Assembly (NCBI GenBank): GCA_051294375.1 | Contig: CM119268.1 | Location: 23,856,773-23,920,772 of the forward strand | Direction of reading: 5' to 3' | Length of the DNA stretch: 64,000 nucleotides | DNA from: Paraspadella gotoi | Taxonomy: Eukaryota; Chaetognatha | Shown here: piece by piece, positions 1-9,418 of the stretch | How the letters are laid out: each line of letters starts with the position of its first letter | Numbering within the stretch: the stretch's first letter is position 1 | Translations under genes and position numbers: made by a program | The notes under the pieces: generated by a model | What the model saw: only the letters and a program-made list of their open reading frames with translations | What the model was told of the DNA's origin: nothing | Databases searched by the model: none

Positions 1-35
1 TCAAGCCTGAACCGGCTTCGCCGGTCATGGCTTGA
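1..35. repeat. 35-bp inverted repeat (hairpin)
   Basis: Outer arms TCAAGCC/GGCTTGA enclose inner arms (TGA)ACCGGC/GCCGGT(CA) around a TTC loop, with single-base bulges. It lies at the window edge, so it may be the end of a larger element. No neighbour explains it. Confidence 0.5.
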
Positions 36-226
36 TAACAATTCTAAAAGATTTCATTGATTTTTTCGTCTCAGAGAAACAAAAGAAGAAATATGATAAT
101 TAAGTTGAAGATAATTTTATGGAAATCAACTCTATTCGGATTTTGCTTCATCATTGGATTCATCGTCGAGAGATTCGATCAAATTCTGACCAAAATCTAC
201 AAAATTGCGTCGGAATGAAGATACAT

Positions 227-429
227 AAGGGTTGATAGCATATTCTGGGTAAGGGTTGATAGCTTATTCTGAGTAAGGGTTGATAGCTTATTCTGAGTAA
301 GGGTTGATAGCTTATTCTGAGTAAGGGTTGATAGCTTATTCTGAGTAAGGGTTGATAGCTTATTCTGAGTAAGGGTTGATAGCTTATTCTGAGTAAGGGT
401 TGAGAGCTTATTCTGAGTAAGGGTTGAAA
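227..429. repeat. 24-bp minisatellite, about 8.5 copies
   Basis: The unit AAGGGTTGATAGCTTATTCTGAGT repeats head-to-tail with only a few substitutions (GCATATTCTGGG in the first unit, GAGAGC in a late one). There are no unique spacers, so it is a simple tandem array. Confidence 0.9.
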
Positions 430-536
430 TTTAGACTACTCTTTTTTTTTTAATAACGATAACGATATTAACACAATTGAATACAATTCAATTCTTTTAT
501 CAATATTGAATATTTTTTCAGATTTTTTGCTGCGGC

Positions 537-538
<2 letters not shown>

Positions 539-567
<29 letters not shown>

Positions 568-606
568 AACGACGAAGACGACGACGACGACGACGATGAC
601 GACGAT
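539..606. repeat. (GAC)n microsatellite
   Basis: Nearly pure GAC triplets with a few AAC and GAT variants. No gene reads through it. Confidence 0.9.
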
Positions 607-678
607 AACCACATCAATTCATATACAAGTGAGGAGAAAATAATTTAAAGAGATTTATTAATTCTACTCAAACTATGT

Positions 679-681
<3 letters not shown>

Positions 682-734
<53 letters not shown>
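682..734. repeat. (CT)n microsatellite
   Basis: Pure CT dinucleotide run. The rest of 607-960 is AT-rich and shows nothing else. Confidence 0.9.
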
Positions 735-735
<1 letters not shown>

Positions 736-969
736 ACACTGCCCTACCATTCTACCATTGACCTATGTAGTTGTATTCTGAGTAAAATAAAATAATAATA
801 AATTTCAATGACATTTTGAAAAATTATTTATTAAAAAATGAGATCAGATTCAGAAATCCAATTAAGTATTTTAATTGGTTCGAGAATTATATATGTTATT
901 AAATTAGATGATAATTTAACTATTTTTTAATAGAACGTAGTACTAACGTAGCTTGGGATGAGAAAGAGG

Positions 970-1008
<39 letters not shown>

Positions 1009-1035
1009 GATGAGAGAGATAGAGAGAGAGATGAG

Positions 1036-1087
<52 letters not shown>

Positions 1088-1178
1088 ATGAGAAGAGAGA
1101 GAGAGCGAGATAGAGAGAGAGAAAGAGAGAGAGAGGAGAGAGAGAGAGAGAGGAGCAGATAGAGTGAGAGGAGAGAGA

Positions 1179-1228
<50 letters not shown>

Positions 1229-1740
1229 GAGTCAATTTCCCTTCACTTTCACTAACGCGTCTTCAACTTTGAGCGACGAAACCAAAAATTCTTTTTTTCT
1301 CGAGAAGACAGATCAGAGGACGAATCTTGTGTGAGGAGATAGCGAGAGGCCTGAGAGGGAGAGGGAGATGAGGGGGAGAGGGAGAAGGAGAGGGAGAAGG
1401 AGAAGGGGAGGGAGATAGAGAAAGGGAGGGAGAACGGGAGAGAGAAGGAGAGGGAGAAGGGGAGGGATGGAGTGGAGAAGGGGTAGGGAAAAGAGGCAGG
1501 TAAGTGGCGGCAAGGAAGCAGGAAGCAGAGGAAGAAGGAGAAGTGAAAGGGAGATGTAAGAAGGGGAGGGGTAAGAAAGCGGAGGAAGAGGGAGAAGAGT
1601 AGGGAGCGAGAGTAGAAGGGAAAGAGAAAGGGGACAGGAAGGAGAGGGGAGAGGAGAAGGAGGGGAGGGAAGAGGCGGGTAAGAGGAGTGATGGAGAGGC
1701 AGAATACGTAGGAAGAGGGGAAGAGGGGAAGGAAGATGAG
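970..1740. repeat. (GA)n tract followed by purine-rich minisatellite
   Basis: 970-1235 is interrupted (GA)n. 1310-1740 is almost pure purine on the plus strand, built from GGGAGAGGGAGAAGGAGAG-like units. Open frames across it are Leu/Ser/Pro-only low-complexity translations and are not genes. 1741-1976 holds short GACA/GACGGA runs and nothing I recognise. Confidence 0.85.
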
Positions 1741-1976
1741 AATTCAAAAAATATCAGGGAGACTCGCTACACACGACATATAGACAATTTGACAGAGAGA
1801 CGGATAGTCAGAAAACAGACAGACAGATCCCCACCCAAGACTTAAGACAACAAAATGGAGAGAAAGACCGGAAAAGGTTGACTGCCAAAGAGAAAGAATT
1901 AACATACGTCAGTTAAACGGACAGACGGACCGACAGTTAGACCACCAGCCACACAGAGGGACAGACAGACTGTCCT

Positions 1977-2120
1977 CTAGTTTAAGATGGTTAGATAGAC
2001 GGACATACGGACCTCTTCGTCGGGTTTCTGCGATTTGGAGACAAACGAAGATTCGCATCCATTTTTGTTTTCGGTTGAATGAGATTTTGTGACATCATAG
2101 CGACCAACGCCGACCGGATT
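1977..2120 (-). CDS. CIMAP2: CIMAP2 exon 9 (last found)
   Basis: Begins NPVGVGRYDVTKSHS, matching the family's NPVGVGRY motif, after a CTCTCTCAG acceptor. Either it ends at the stop at 1979-1977 or splices at GT 2012-2011 (poor consensus) into an exon I did not find. Confidence 0.7.
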   Translation of the reverse strand, partial: NPVGVGRYDVTKSHSTENKNGCESSFVSKSQKPDEEVRMSVYLTILN

Positions 2121-3915
2121 CTGAGAGAGGGAGAGAGAGAGGGAGACAGAGAGTAAAGGGGAGGAAGAGAGGGAGGAAAGGGGAGAAGAAAGGGAGGAAA
2201 GGGGAGAAGAGAGGGAGGAAAGGGNNNNNNNNNNNNNNNNNNNNNNNNNNNNNNNNNNNNNNNNNNNNNNNNNNNNNNNNNNNNNNNNNNNNNNNNNNNN
2301 NNNNNNNNNNNNNNNNNNNNNNNNNNNNNNNNNNNNNNNNNNNNNNNNNNNNNNNNNNNNNNNNNNNNNNNNNNNNNNNNNNNNNNNNNNNNNNNNNNNN
2401 NNNNNNNNNNNNNNNNNNNNNNNNNNNNNNNNNNNNNNNNNNNNNNNNNNNNNNNNNNNNNNNNNNNNNNNNNNNNNNNNNNNNNNNNNNNNNNNNNNNN
2501 NNNNNNNNNNNNNNNNNNNNNNNNNNNNNNNNNNNNNNNNNNNNNNNNNNNNNNNNNNNGGGAGAAAAGGGGAGAAGAGAGGGAGGAAAGGGGAGAAGAG
2601 AGGGAGGAAAGGGAGAAAAGGGGAGAAGAGAGGCAGGAAGGGGAGTAAGAGAAGAAAAAAAATGACAAAAGATCAAAAGAACAAAAGAGAAAATGAATAA
2701 CAACAACTCACGAAATTCCCGGTGAACTTTTGAGTGAATTTTCTGTCTTCTCTCGGAGCCGAAGTGTTGAACGGTGGCGGGTCAACGTTTTGACTTTGAG
2801 ACACGCCCACTTCCGTTCCAGTTGGGTTGTATCGGCCCGGGCCGGGTCCGTTAGGGTCCTGGGTATAACGTGGCGATATGAATTTGGAAAAAAATAAAAG
2901 ATTAATCGTTCATTTTTAAGTTTAATAATTAAAGTGTTCTTTACAAAAATATATAAACTATTAAGACGCTTTTTGGTCGGTCTGTCTCTCGATCCATTTG
3001 TCAGACATAGCCTATCGGTAGGAATAAAAAGAGACAAATTGATTCACGTTTAAAAAGTGTCGGGCAGGATTCATGCTTTAGTAATTCCACAAGAAAGTTC
3101 GATGGACTGTTGGAGTAAGTGCAACGAGGACTCGTGAAACAACTATTCAGTCAATCAGTCGGTTTGTCTGTTTGTTGGCTTTTAGCTCGGGTAAATACTG
3201 CATAAATTTAGTTGATGCAATGTAGCAGGGCGATGTACCATTAAATGCTTAATGTGCATGTTTTCTACTTGCCTAATCTCGTTAAATACATCTTAAAATT
3301 ATCGGTTCTTATTCTTTCTCTTTCCTCGAACTTACCTTAAAGCAAAGAACCGGGTCGGACAAGACGATCCGCTCCGTTGGGTGAGTTGGCTGTTGAGCTA
3401 ACTGACCGAACCTTCCGTGGCGACGTCTATGCGGCGATGAGAACTTGTCCATGAAATGATCTTGGTAAGTTTGACCGTCGCCAGTATAAGCGCTTTTCTG
3501 AGAGAAAGGAGAGAGTAAGGTGCAGGTCAGTGACGACCCTGTATCACAAAAGCGGCCCAGTTCAGCATTAAGAATTAGGTTTAATATATAATATTAATTA
3601 TTTGATAAATAAAAATTATCTTTAAATATTTGGGATAAATTTATGGAAGATCAGGGATTACCGATTAGAAACAGAAAAGGGTAACTTTTGGAAAATAGTG
3701 CCCGATCCTTCTTTGTACTCATTTTATCCTCACCCCAACGGCCCGATGTCCCGTCGTGATCGGCTTTGTCCTATCGCCTGAGAAATTGTCGTAAGGCCCT
3801 CGGTCGGAAACGACTTTTGCAAGAAGGGCATCAATAGATGAAGGTGCAGGTCTGTAGGAACTGGGTGCTAATCCTGATTTCTGGGAAGAGTGAGGGAATT
3901 AATTAATCTCTTTCA

Positions 3916-3988
<73 letters not shown>

Positions 3989-4056
3989 CTTTTAAACCTT
4001 CTCTTTCTCTATCCTTGTCTTCGCTCCATTAAGAAGCTCTCTCTCTCTCTCTCTCT

Positions 4057-4087
<31 letters not shown>

Positions 4088-4132
4088 TTTTAAACCTTCT
4101 CTTTCTCTATCCTTGTCTTCGCCTCCGTCAAA

Positions 4133-4182
<50 letters not shown>

Positions 4183-4227
4183 CTTTTAAACCTTCTCTTT
4201 CTCTATCCTTGTCTTCGCTCCGTCAAG

Positions 4228-4259
<32 letters not shown>

Positions 4260-6350
4260 TTTTAAACCTTCTCTTTCTCTATCCTTGTCTTCGCTCCGTC
4301 AAGAAGTCCAACATTTCCGGGAGAGATTTTTGCTTTTGACTCCACGGCAGCTTGAGGGATCCCACCTTCCCCGTACCAGCCTGTGATAAAGTCATTCTCT
4401 GTCATTATATCTGCTTGTGATAGAGCAACTCTGTCATTAAATCAGCTTGTGATAGAATCATTCTCTGTCATTATATCTGCTTGTGATAGAGCAACTCTGT
4501 CATTAAATCAGCCTGTGATAGAGTCATTCTCGGTCATTCTATTAGCCTAAGACAGAGCAACTTTATGTCATTATTTAAACTTGTGATAGAGGAATTTTTT
4601 AATCATCTTATATACCTGAGATTGATGATTTCTATGTCATTTTATCAGTGTTTGATGTCATTATATCAGCCTGTGATAGAGTGGTTAATTTCTATGAGAT
4701 TGAGTCTCATTTTAATTAATCTGATTTTTCCTGCCTTTTTTTCAAGTAATGACATCGATATGAATAAACTTACCCGGCGGAGGTAAGTTCCTTTTATCTT
4801 CCTTAAACCTTTGATCCAATGTCGCCAAATTCCCTCGCAATGAAGTCGGTCGATTGGAAAGATTCGAAAAGGAATCTGGGAGTGAATAAGATCCTGGACC
4901 GAGCGATCGTTTCTGATGGAATAAGAGAGATGAAACCAAGTGAGAGGAAAGTCACGTACTCTGGGAGTGAATTAACGAGACTGTGAGAGAGTCTTGATTG
5001 ACAGCTTGCAGGGACATGCTTTGTCATTATCTTGTAAGAGTGATGGAGGCCTTAAACCACCAAAGCCTGTCCAAAGTCTGGGGCAAGATAGCTTATTTAT
5101 TAATTTGGATAATTTTTATATTGGTTGTATCAATTTCATGAAACATTTTCATTGAAGGGCAGATATGTAGCAGATTAATTTGTGGATTATTTCAAATGAG
5201 ATTGAGATCCTCAATCTCATTTGCATATTGTCGTATTCTAACTCTCTAGCTCATTAGTCTTACCAAGAAGCCAGTCAAGTAGGCTTCAACTTACTAAGTA
5301 AGTTACAAGTTAATTCTCCACTGAACCTATGTATATTAACCGATGTTATGATTAATCAGGGTAACCATTCTCATACTGATATATCGCCCTGTCATAGACA
5401 TATGTTCTTCATTATCTTGTATCTACTTTTATATCTCTCTTTCTGCATCTGTCTCTTCCCCCCAAACCTGCATCTGTCTCTTCCTCCATTCCTCTCTAAA
5501 CAGCAGGTGCGGAGTCTTTGCGAATTTCTCCATCTCTGCTTCACGCTGCCAACCGGGACCGCGTCCAGCCGCGGCGACGCAGCGGCTAAGGTCGCCAGCG
5601 TCGAATCTGTATTTGCCGGGACCGCGGCTTCGTTCCTGGAAAAAGTCATTAATTGATTTAATTGACTGATTAATTGATTGATTGATTGATTGACTGAATA
5701 AGTGTTTTACCGCTTTACTTACATATTTTTTGATTATATTCATTGGCTTATTTATTGATTTACTCAAGATTTTTTAGTTGAAATGATTGCTTTCGTGATT
5801 TATTGATTGATTGAATGATTGATTTGTAGATTTATTGAATATATCCTGATTGCTTGATTGATATTCCCATCATATAAAGTAATTTATTGATTGATTAATT
5901 GATCGTTTGACATATAAATTTGATAGTAATATTGCTTAATTGAATGACTCACATAATCGTCCAGAGTCTTTTTGTGATAAGCAGCCTGAACAAAAGTCCC
6001 TGGGAGTTTTCGGTCGGGATGAGCTGAGGAGACATCAAACCTGAGGAGAAGGAGAAGGAGGAGGAGGAGGAGGAAGGGGAGGAGGAAGGGGAGTAGGAAG
6101 AGGATAAGAAGGGGGAAGGGGAGGTGTAGGATGAAGAGGAAGGGGAGGATGAGAATGAGGAGGAGAAAGAGCAGGATCAGGAGAAGGAAGGGGAAGAGGA
6201 GAATGAGAAAGAGGAGAAGAAATTTTTTTTTTCTTTTTAATTTAACATTGAAATTTAAAAGTCAAATTTGACAAAACAAAAAGTAAGTTTGACTTACCTC
6301 GCCGTCTGGACACCGAAGGGAGATCCTTTGTATAGTTTATCCGTCATCAT
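1977..6350 (-). CDS. CIMAP2: CIMAP2 / LEXM-like ciliary microtubule-associated protein (9 exons)
   Basis: Exons on the minus strand: 6298-6350, 5953-6040, 5468-5635, 4774-4912, 4268-4380, 3734-3880, 3336-3497, 2712-2858, 1977-2120; about 386 residues, near the roughly 410 of the human protein. Every junction has AG and GT at the intron ends and matching phase. Seen motifs: SPFGVQTAR at the N-terminus, SHIPPO-type PGP repeats (RGPGKY, RGPGWQREAEMEKFAKTPH, LGPGSY, GPGPGRY), DRGPYDNFSGDRTKP, HRRRHGRF...PTERI and NPVGVGRY. This order matches my memory of human lymphocyte expansion molecule, now called ciliary microtubule-associated protein 2. SHIPPO proteins bind axonemal microtubules in cilia or sperm tails; that role is inferred from family. 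The stop at 1977-1979 is reached by reading through a weak donor at 2012, so one further 3' exon is possible. Confidence 0.85.
2128..2652. repeat. Purine-rich about 20-bp minisatellite around a 335-N gap
   Basis: Units like GGGAGAAGAGAGGGAGGAAA flank the N run 2225-2559 on both sides, so the gap is probably collapsed or unread array. It lies in the last CIMAP2 intron. Confidence 0.85.
2712..2858 (-). CDS. CIMAP2: CIMAP2 exon 8
   Basis: 49 codons beginning DPNGPGPGRYNPTGTEVGV, a further PGP repeat; GTGAGT donor at 2711-2706. The following intron contains the 335-N gap. Confidence 0.85.
3336..3497 (-). CDS. CIMAP2: CIMAP2 exon 7
   Basis: 54 codons, phase 0 to 0, containing HFMDKFSSPHRRRHGRFGQL and THPTERIVLSDP; consensus GTAAGT donor. 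Confidence 0.85.
3543..3713. mobile_element. MITE-like repeat, family C (one good terminus)
   Basis: The right end, reversed, reads GGGCACTATTTTCCAAAAG, the family C terminus. The left end keeps CAAAAGCGGCC. It lies in the CIMAP2 intron between exons 6 and 7 and has no coding capacity. Confidence 0.55.
3734..3880 (-). CDS. CIMAP2: CIMAP2 exon 6
   Basis: 49 codons, phase 0 to 0, with DRGPYDNFSGDRTKP matching the family's GPYDTFSGDRSKP block; CCCAG acceptor and GTGAGG donor. Confidence 0.85.
3916..4310. repeat. Tandem copies of CIMAP2 exon 5 3' end plus donor, separated by (CT)n
   Basis: A block of about 47 bp (TTTTAAACCTTCTCTTTCTC... GTCTTCGCTCCGTCAAGAAG) occurs at about 3990, 4088, 4183 and 4260. 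Only the last is joined to the rest of exon 5. CT runs of variable length separate the copies. Confidence 0.9.
4268..4380 (-). CDS. CIMAP2: CIMAP2 exon 5 (embedded in tandem repeats)
   Basis: Encodes GWYGEGGIPQAAVESKAKIS then GNVGLLDGAKTRIEKEK. The donor GTTTAA is poor, but phase fits both neighbours. The exon's 3' end plus donor is repeated three more times downstream, and acceptor-like copies lie upstream in a second repeat array. Confidence 0.75.
4381..4690. repeat. About 33-bp minisatellite (dimeric about 66 bp) beside CIMAP2 exon 5
   Basis: Units resemble CTTGTGATAGAGCAACTCTG + TCATTAAATCAG, alternating with CTTGTGATAGAATCATTCTC variants. The exon 5 acceptor is part of the first unit; units with CCTGTGAT carry the same TATCACAG acceptor on the minus strand. 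Confidence 0.8.
4774..4912 (-). CDS. CIMAP2: CIMAP2 exon 4
   Basis: Encodes KRSLGPGSYSLPDSFSNL and RPTSLRGNLATLDQRF, ending NLPPP with one base over; GTAAGT donor at 4773-4768. Confidence 0.85.
4985..5145 (+). mobile_element. Dispersed repeat family A copy
   Basis: Contains the family core TTATCTTGTAAGAGTGATGG + AGGCCTTAAACCACCAAAGC, the GGGGCAAGATAGCTTATTTA block and the TATTGGTTGTA(T/C)CAATTTCAT end. It lies in the CIMAP2 intron between exons 3 and 4. Confidence 0.85.
5468..5635 (-). CDS. CIMAP2: CIMAP2 exon 3 (first PGP repeats)
   Basis: 56 codons, phase 0 at both ends. Contains RGPGKYRFDAGDLS and RGPGWQREAEMEKFAKTPH, which I recognise as the family's most conserved stretch. The donor is a weaker GTTTGG. 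Confidence 0.85.
5645..5935. repeat. Degenerate (TTGA)n / (ATTGATTG)n
   Basis: Repeated TTGATTGATTGA-type sequence in the second CIMAP2 intron. A similar stretch occurs at about 10570-10950 in LRRC56. 6045-6230 is GGA-rich purine. Confidence 0.7.
5953..6040 (-). CDS. CIMAP2: CIMAP2 exon 2
   Basis: Encodes (R)FDVSSAHPDRKLPGTFVQA and AYHKKTLDDY; CAG acceptor at 6043-6041, GTGAGT donor. Enters in phase 2, leaves in phase 0, fitting both neighbours. Confidence 0.8.
6298..6350 (-). CDS. CIMAP2: CIMAP2 exon 1 (start codon)
   Basis: Begins with two consecutive ATGs (6350 and 6347) and encodes MMTDKLYKGSPFGVQTA plus two bases of an Arg codon, then a perfect GTAAGT donor at 6297-6292. The SPFG.Q..RFDV block across the next junction is the family's N-terminal signature. 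Confidence 0.8.
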
Positions 6351-6481
6351 AATATTATTGAGGTTTTTGGTTTTAGATAAATATATATAGTTTTGGATAG
6401 ACAAACAAACGACGTAGATAGACGTATTTGAAAATATGCTAAGTAGAGTTTCTGTCTTAAAAAAATAATAAAACGAGATGT

Positions 6482-6591
6482 GGTCACTATTTTCCAAAAG
6501 CGGTCCATTTCGAGTTAATCCCTTAACTTCCTACTCCCTTAACTCATTCTTTAAAAGTAAACATTTGGAACGATTTTGTAAAATATGACAG
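6482..6591. mobile_element. MITE-like repeat, family C (short, about 110 bp)
   Basis: The left end GTCACTATTTTCCAAAAGCG and the reversed right end GTCATATTTTACAAAATCG form an imperfect terminal inverted repeat around CTTAACTTCCTACTCCCTTA. It lies between LRRC56 and CIMAP2, just upstream of the CIMAP2 start. Confidence 0.65.
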
Positions 6592-6906
6592 AAATGTGAT
6601 TTCTCCAAACATTAACAAATTGTGTCGATAAATAACTCGGGTTTTAATTACAAATATAATCAATAAATTAAAATCAATTTCAAAGTTTTATTCATAAAAA
6701 AAACAAAAAAACAGACGTTATTCAAACAAATAAGTAAAAATTGATAAAAAAAAAAAAGTAAAAATCCTGACATGTAAATAATTAAAAAAAATTTACAATT
6801 ATTTACATGACTATTATTTAAAATTTGTTTAATTCATGAATTATATTCCTTTTATTATTAAAGTCTTAACGTCTTTAATTTTAAATTCTTTTCCCCCAAA
6901 TTGATG

Positions 6907-7660
6907 TCACTTTTTTCCTTTTCTCTCTTTTTCTCCGCTAGAGGGAAGCGGAGACGACGACGATGGCAGAGACGATAACGGGGACGACGACGATGGCAGA
7001 GACGATAACGGCGACGACGACATCGTCGCTGCCTTTAATATTTCCTTCGACCTTTTCGTCGTTGCCACTGAAGTTCGCCGCGACGACGACGACGACGACG
7101 ACGACGAAACTGGACCGCATAGTTTCGGTACAGGAGCGGATCGTAGGGTAGGACATCGTGGAGCAGCGGTTCGTGGAGCAGCAGGAGGAGCAGGGACTAA
7201 CGGAGCAGCAGCAGCCGCCGCCACCGACTCAGGAACTCCTCGTCGCAGTTGATTCTCCTGTTGCGGCAACGAATTCGTTTGCGGCAGTGGTTGCTGTTGC
7301 GGTTGCTGCAACACCTGCGTTTGCTGAATTTCTCGCTGTTTCTGTTGCTGTTGTTGTTGTTGTTGGGCGGAATCGACGACGTGTATTACGAAATCGTCGT
7401 CGTCGTCGTCGTCGTCGTCGTTGTTGTTTGCGGGGACAGATTCTAAATCGTCAAAACTTGTGTCTTTTCTCGCCGGTGCAACTCCGACGCTGCCGGTGCT
7501 GCCGACACGATTGCCGGTACAGCCGATCCGATTGCCGGTGCTGCCGACACCTTTGCCGGTGCTGCCGACACGATTGCCGGTGCTGCTACTCGGCGGAGTC
7601 TTTTCCGGATCCAAATCGATGAAATTGGGAAGATTTCGTTTACTTCGGGATTTTAAAGAC
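6907..7660 (-). CDS. LRRC56: LRRC56 terminal exon, low complexity, stop at 6909-6907
   Basis: Starts SLKSRSKRNLPNFIDLDPEK, continuing the CGSISR block. It then has heptad-like STGNRVG repeats, nine Asp, eight Gln, seven Ala and nine Ser in runs, and an SSPLSSLPSS repeat, ending KERKGKK. The runs come from GAC, CAA/CAG and TCG triplets. Confidence 0.8.
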
Positions 7661-9368
7661 CTGAGAAGATTTGGGAGGAAGATTTATAAGATTTAGGAGG
7701 AAGATTTATAAGATTTGGGAGATTTATAAGATTTGGGGGCAAGATTAGTAATATTTGGGAGGAAGATTTATAGGAATTGGGAGGAAGATTTATAAGATTT
7801 GGAAGAAAGCTTTACAACAATTGAAAGACATAAATAAAGTGAGAGTTTTGGAAGATATTGAATATGAAATTGGTACAACCAATATAAAAATTATCCATTC
7901 ATTTAATAAATAAGCTATCTTGCCCCTGACTTTGGACAGGCTTTGGTGGTTTAAGGCCTCCATTACTCTTACAAGATAATGACATAGCAGGTCCCTGCAA
8001 GCTTTCAATCAAGACTCTCTCACAGTCTTGTTTATTCACTCCCAGAGTACCTGGCTTCCCTATCAATGAAGTGGTATAATATTTCAAAGAATGTTTCAAT
8101 TGTATGAAAAGACCACTCCCTTAAGTATTAGATCGGGGAATACTTATTGTACTCCGCACTAGCATCAAAATACAAGGAGCTGAATTTTATGAAATTGGTA
8201 CAACCAATATAAAAATTATATTTAAGAGAGATTTATCTAGAGATTTATCTATAGATTTGGGAAATTAAGATTAGAAATATTTGCTTGATTTGAGTGATTT
8301 TGGAAGATTTAAAAGATTTATTTGATTTTGATATTTAACAGATTTAAAAACGTTAAATATTTCAAAATATCCAAACAAAATGGGATGAATAATGTAGCGA
8401 AGTTCCTGACCTGGAAATGCTGCCGCAGACGATGACTCCGTAGGTAAGTTCAGAGTAAGTCGAGTCTTTCTCCTCCTCTTCCTCCTTCTCCTTACTCGTT
8501 GTCGGCTCGGCGGCGTCGGCTTTGTCGGGCGTGGCGGTCAACGGCGTTGTCGGGCGGCGTCGACCGCCGGAAGTGAGCGGGCGGGAAGAGGAAGGGCGGG
8601 ATTTGACGATGGCGGTTCTGTTGAAGCATTGAGGGCATTTTGTATAGGAGTTGTAGGGCATTGCGGGCATTTTGTATAGGAGTTGTAGGGCATTAAGAGC
8701 ATTTTGTATAGGAGTTGTAGGGCATCCAGGGCATTTATATTAAGGAAATATTGAGTACAAGAATATCTATTTAAGCCACGTGACGGCATCATGGCATTAA
8801 TTTGATCGCTTATCTATCCTTTATCTCATTAAACCTTACCTAACGCGGAAAGGGTGAGTTACGCCGCCAGATGGAATCGCAGTTGAAGTTGACGTTAAAC
8901 CGACGGACGCAGGAGCGTCGTGGGCGGCGGCGGCTGCTGCTGTTGCTGCTGCTTCGGCGGCGGCGGTGGCGGCGGCGGCTGCTGAAGCGTCCTTCTTCCG
9001 CGTCGTTTGATAAAGTCTTTCGGGATCTGAACAAATGTCTCTCACAGTCAGGGATGGCGGTCCTTTCCCTCCGCCGCCGCTGCCGCCGCCAGTTCGCGTC
9101 TTCGGCCTCACAGCCTCGGTTTCGCCGCCACCAGGGCCGAACTTTGACGCCGCCTTCGCATCCAAGGCGGACTCAAAGTGACCGCCAGTTGCTGCAAGGT
9201 CTCCGCCGCCGCCGCCGCCGCCGCCGCCGCCTCCCGCCAAGAAGGAATTGATAAAAGCCCAATCTTCGGTAAAGTCTGTTGAATTTGTTGTTGTTGTTGT
9301 TGTCGTTGTCGTTGTCTTTGTGGGCGATTTAACTGTCGTTGCGGCCCTAAATAGAAATTGTTAGGGTC

Positions 9369-9418
<50 letters not shown>

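Noticed and set aside
227-429. CRISPR-like regular array
   Set aside because: The units are contiguous with no unique spacers, and the DNA is from an animal.
927-1747. Long Ser/Leu/Pro open frames here and across other GA/CT tracts
   Set aside because: They are translations of dinucleotide or purine repeats with no domains, and frames on both strands are equally open.
7158-7622. Plus-strand frames rich in Val, Arg and Gln
   Set aside because: They are antisense shadows of the LRRC56 terminal exon.
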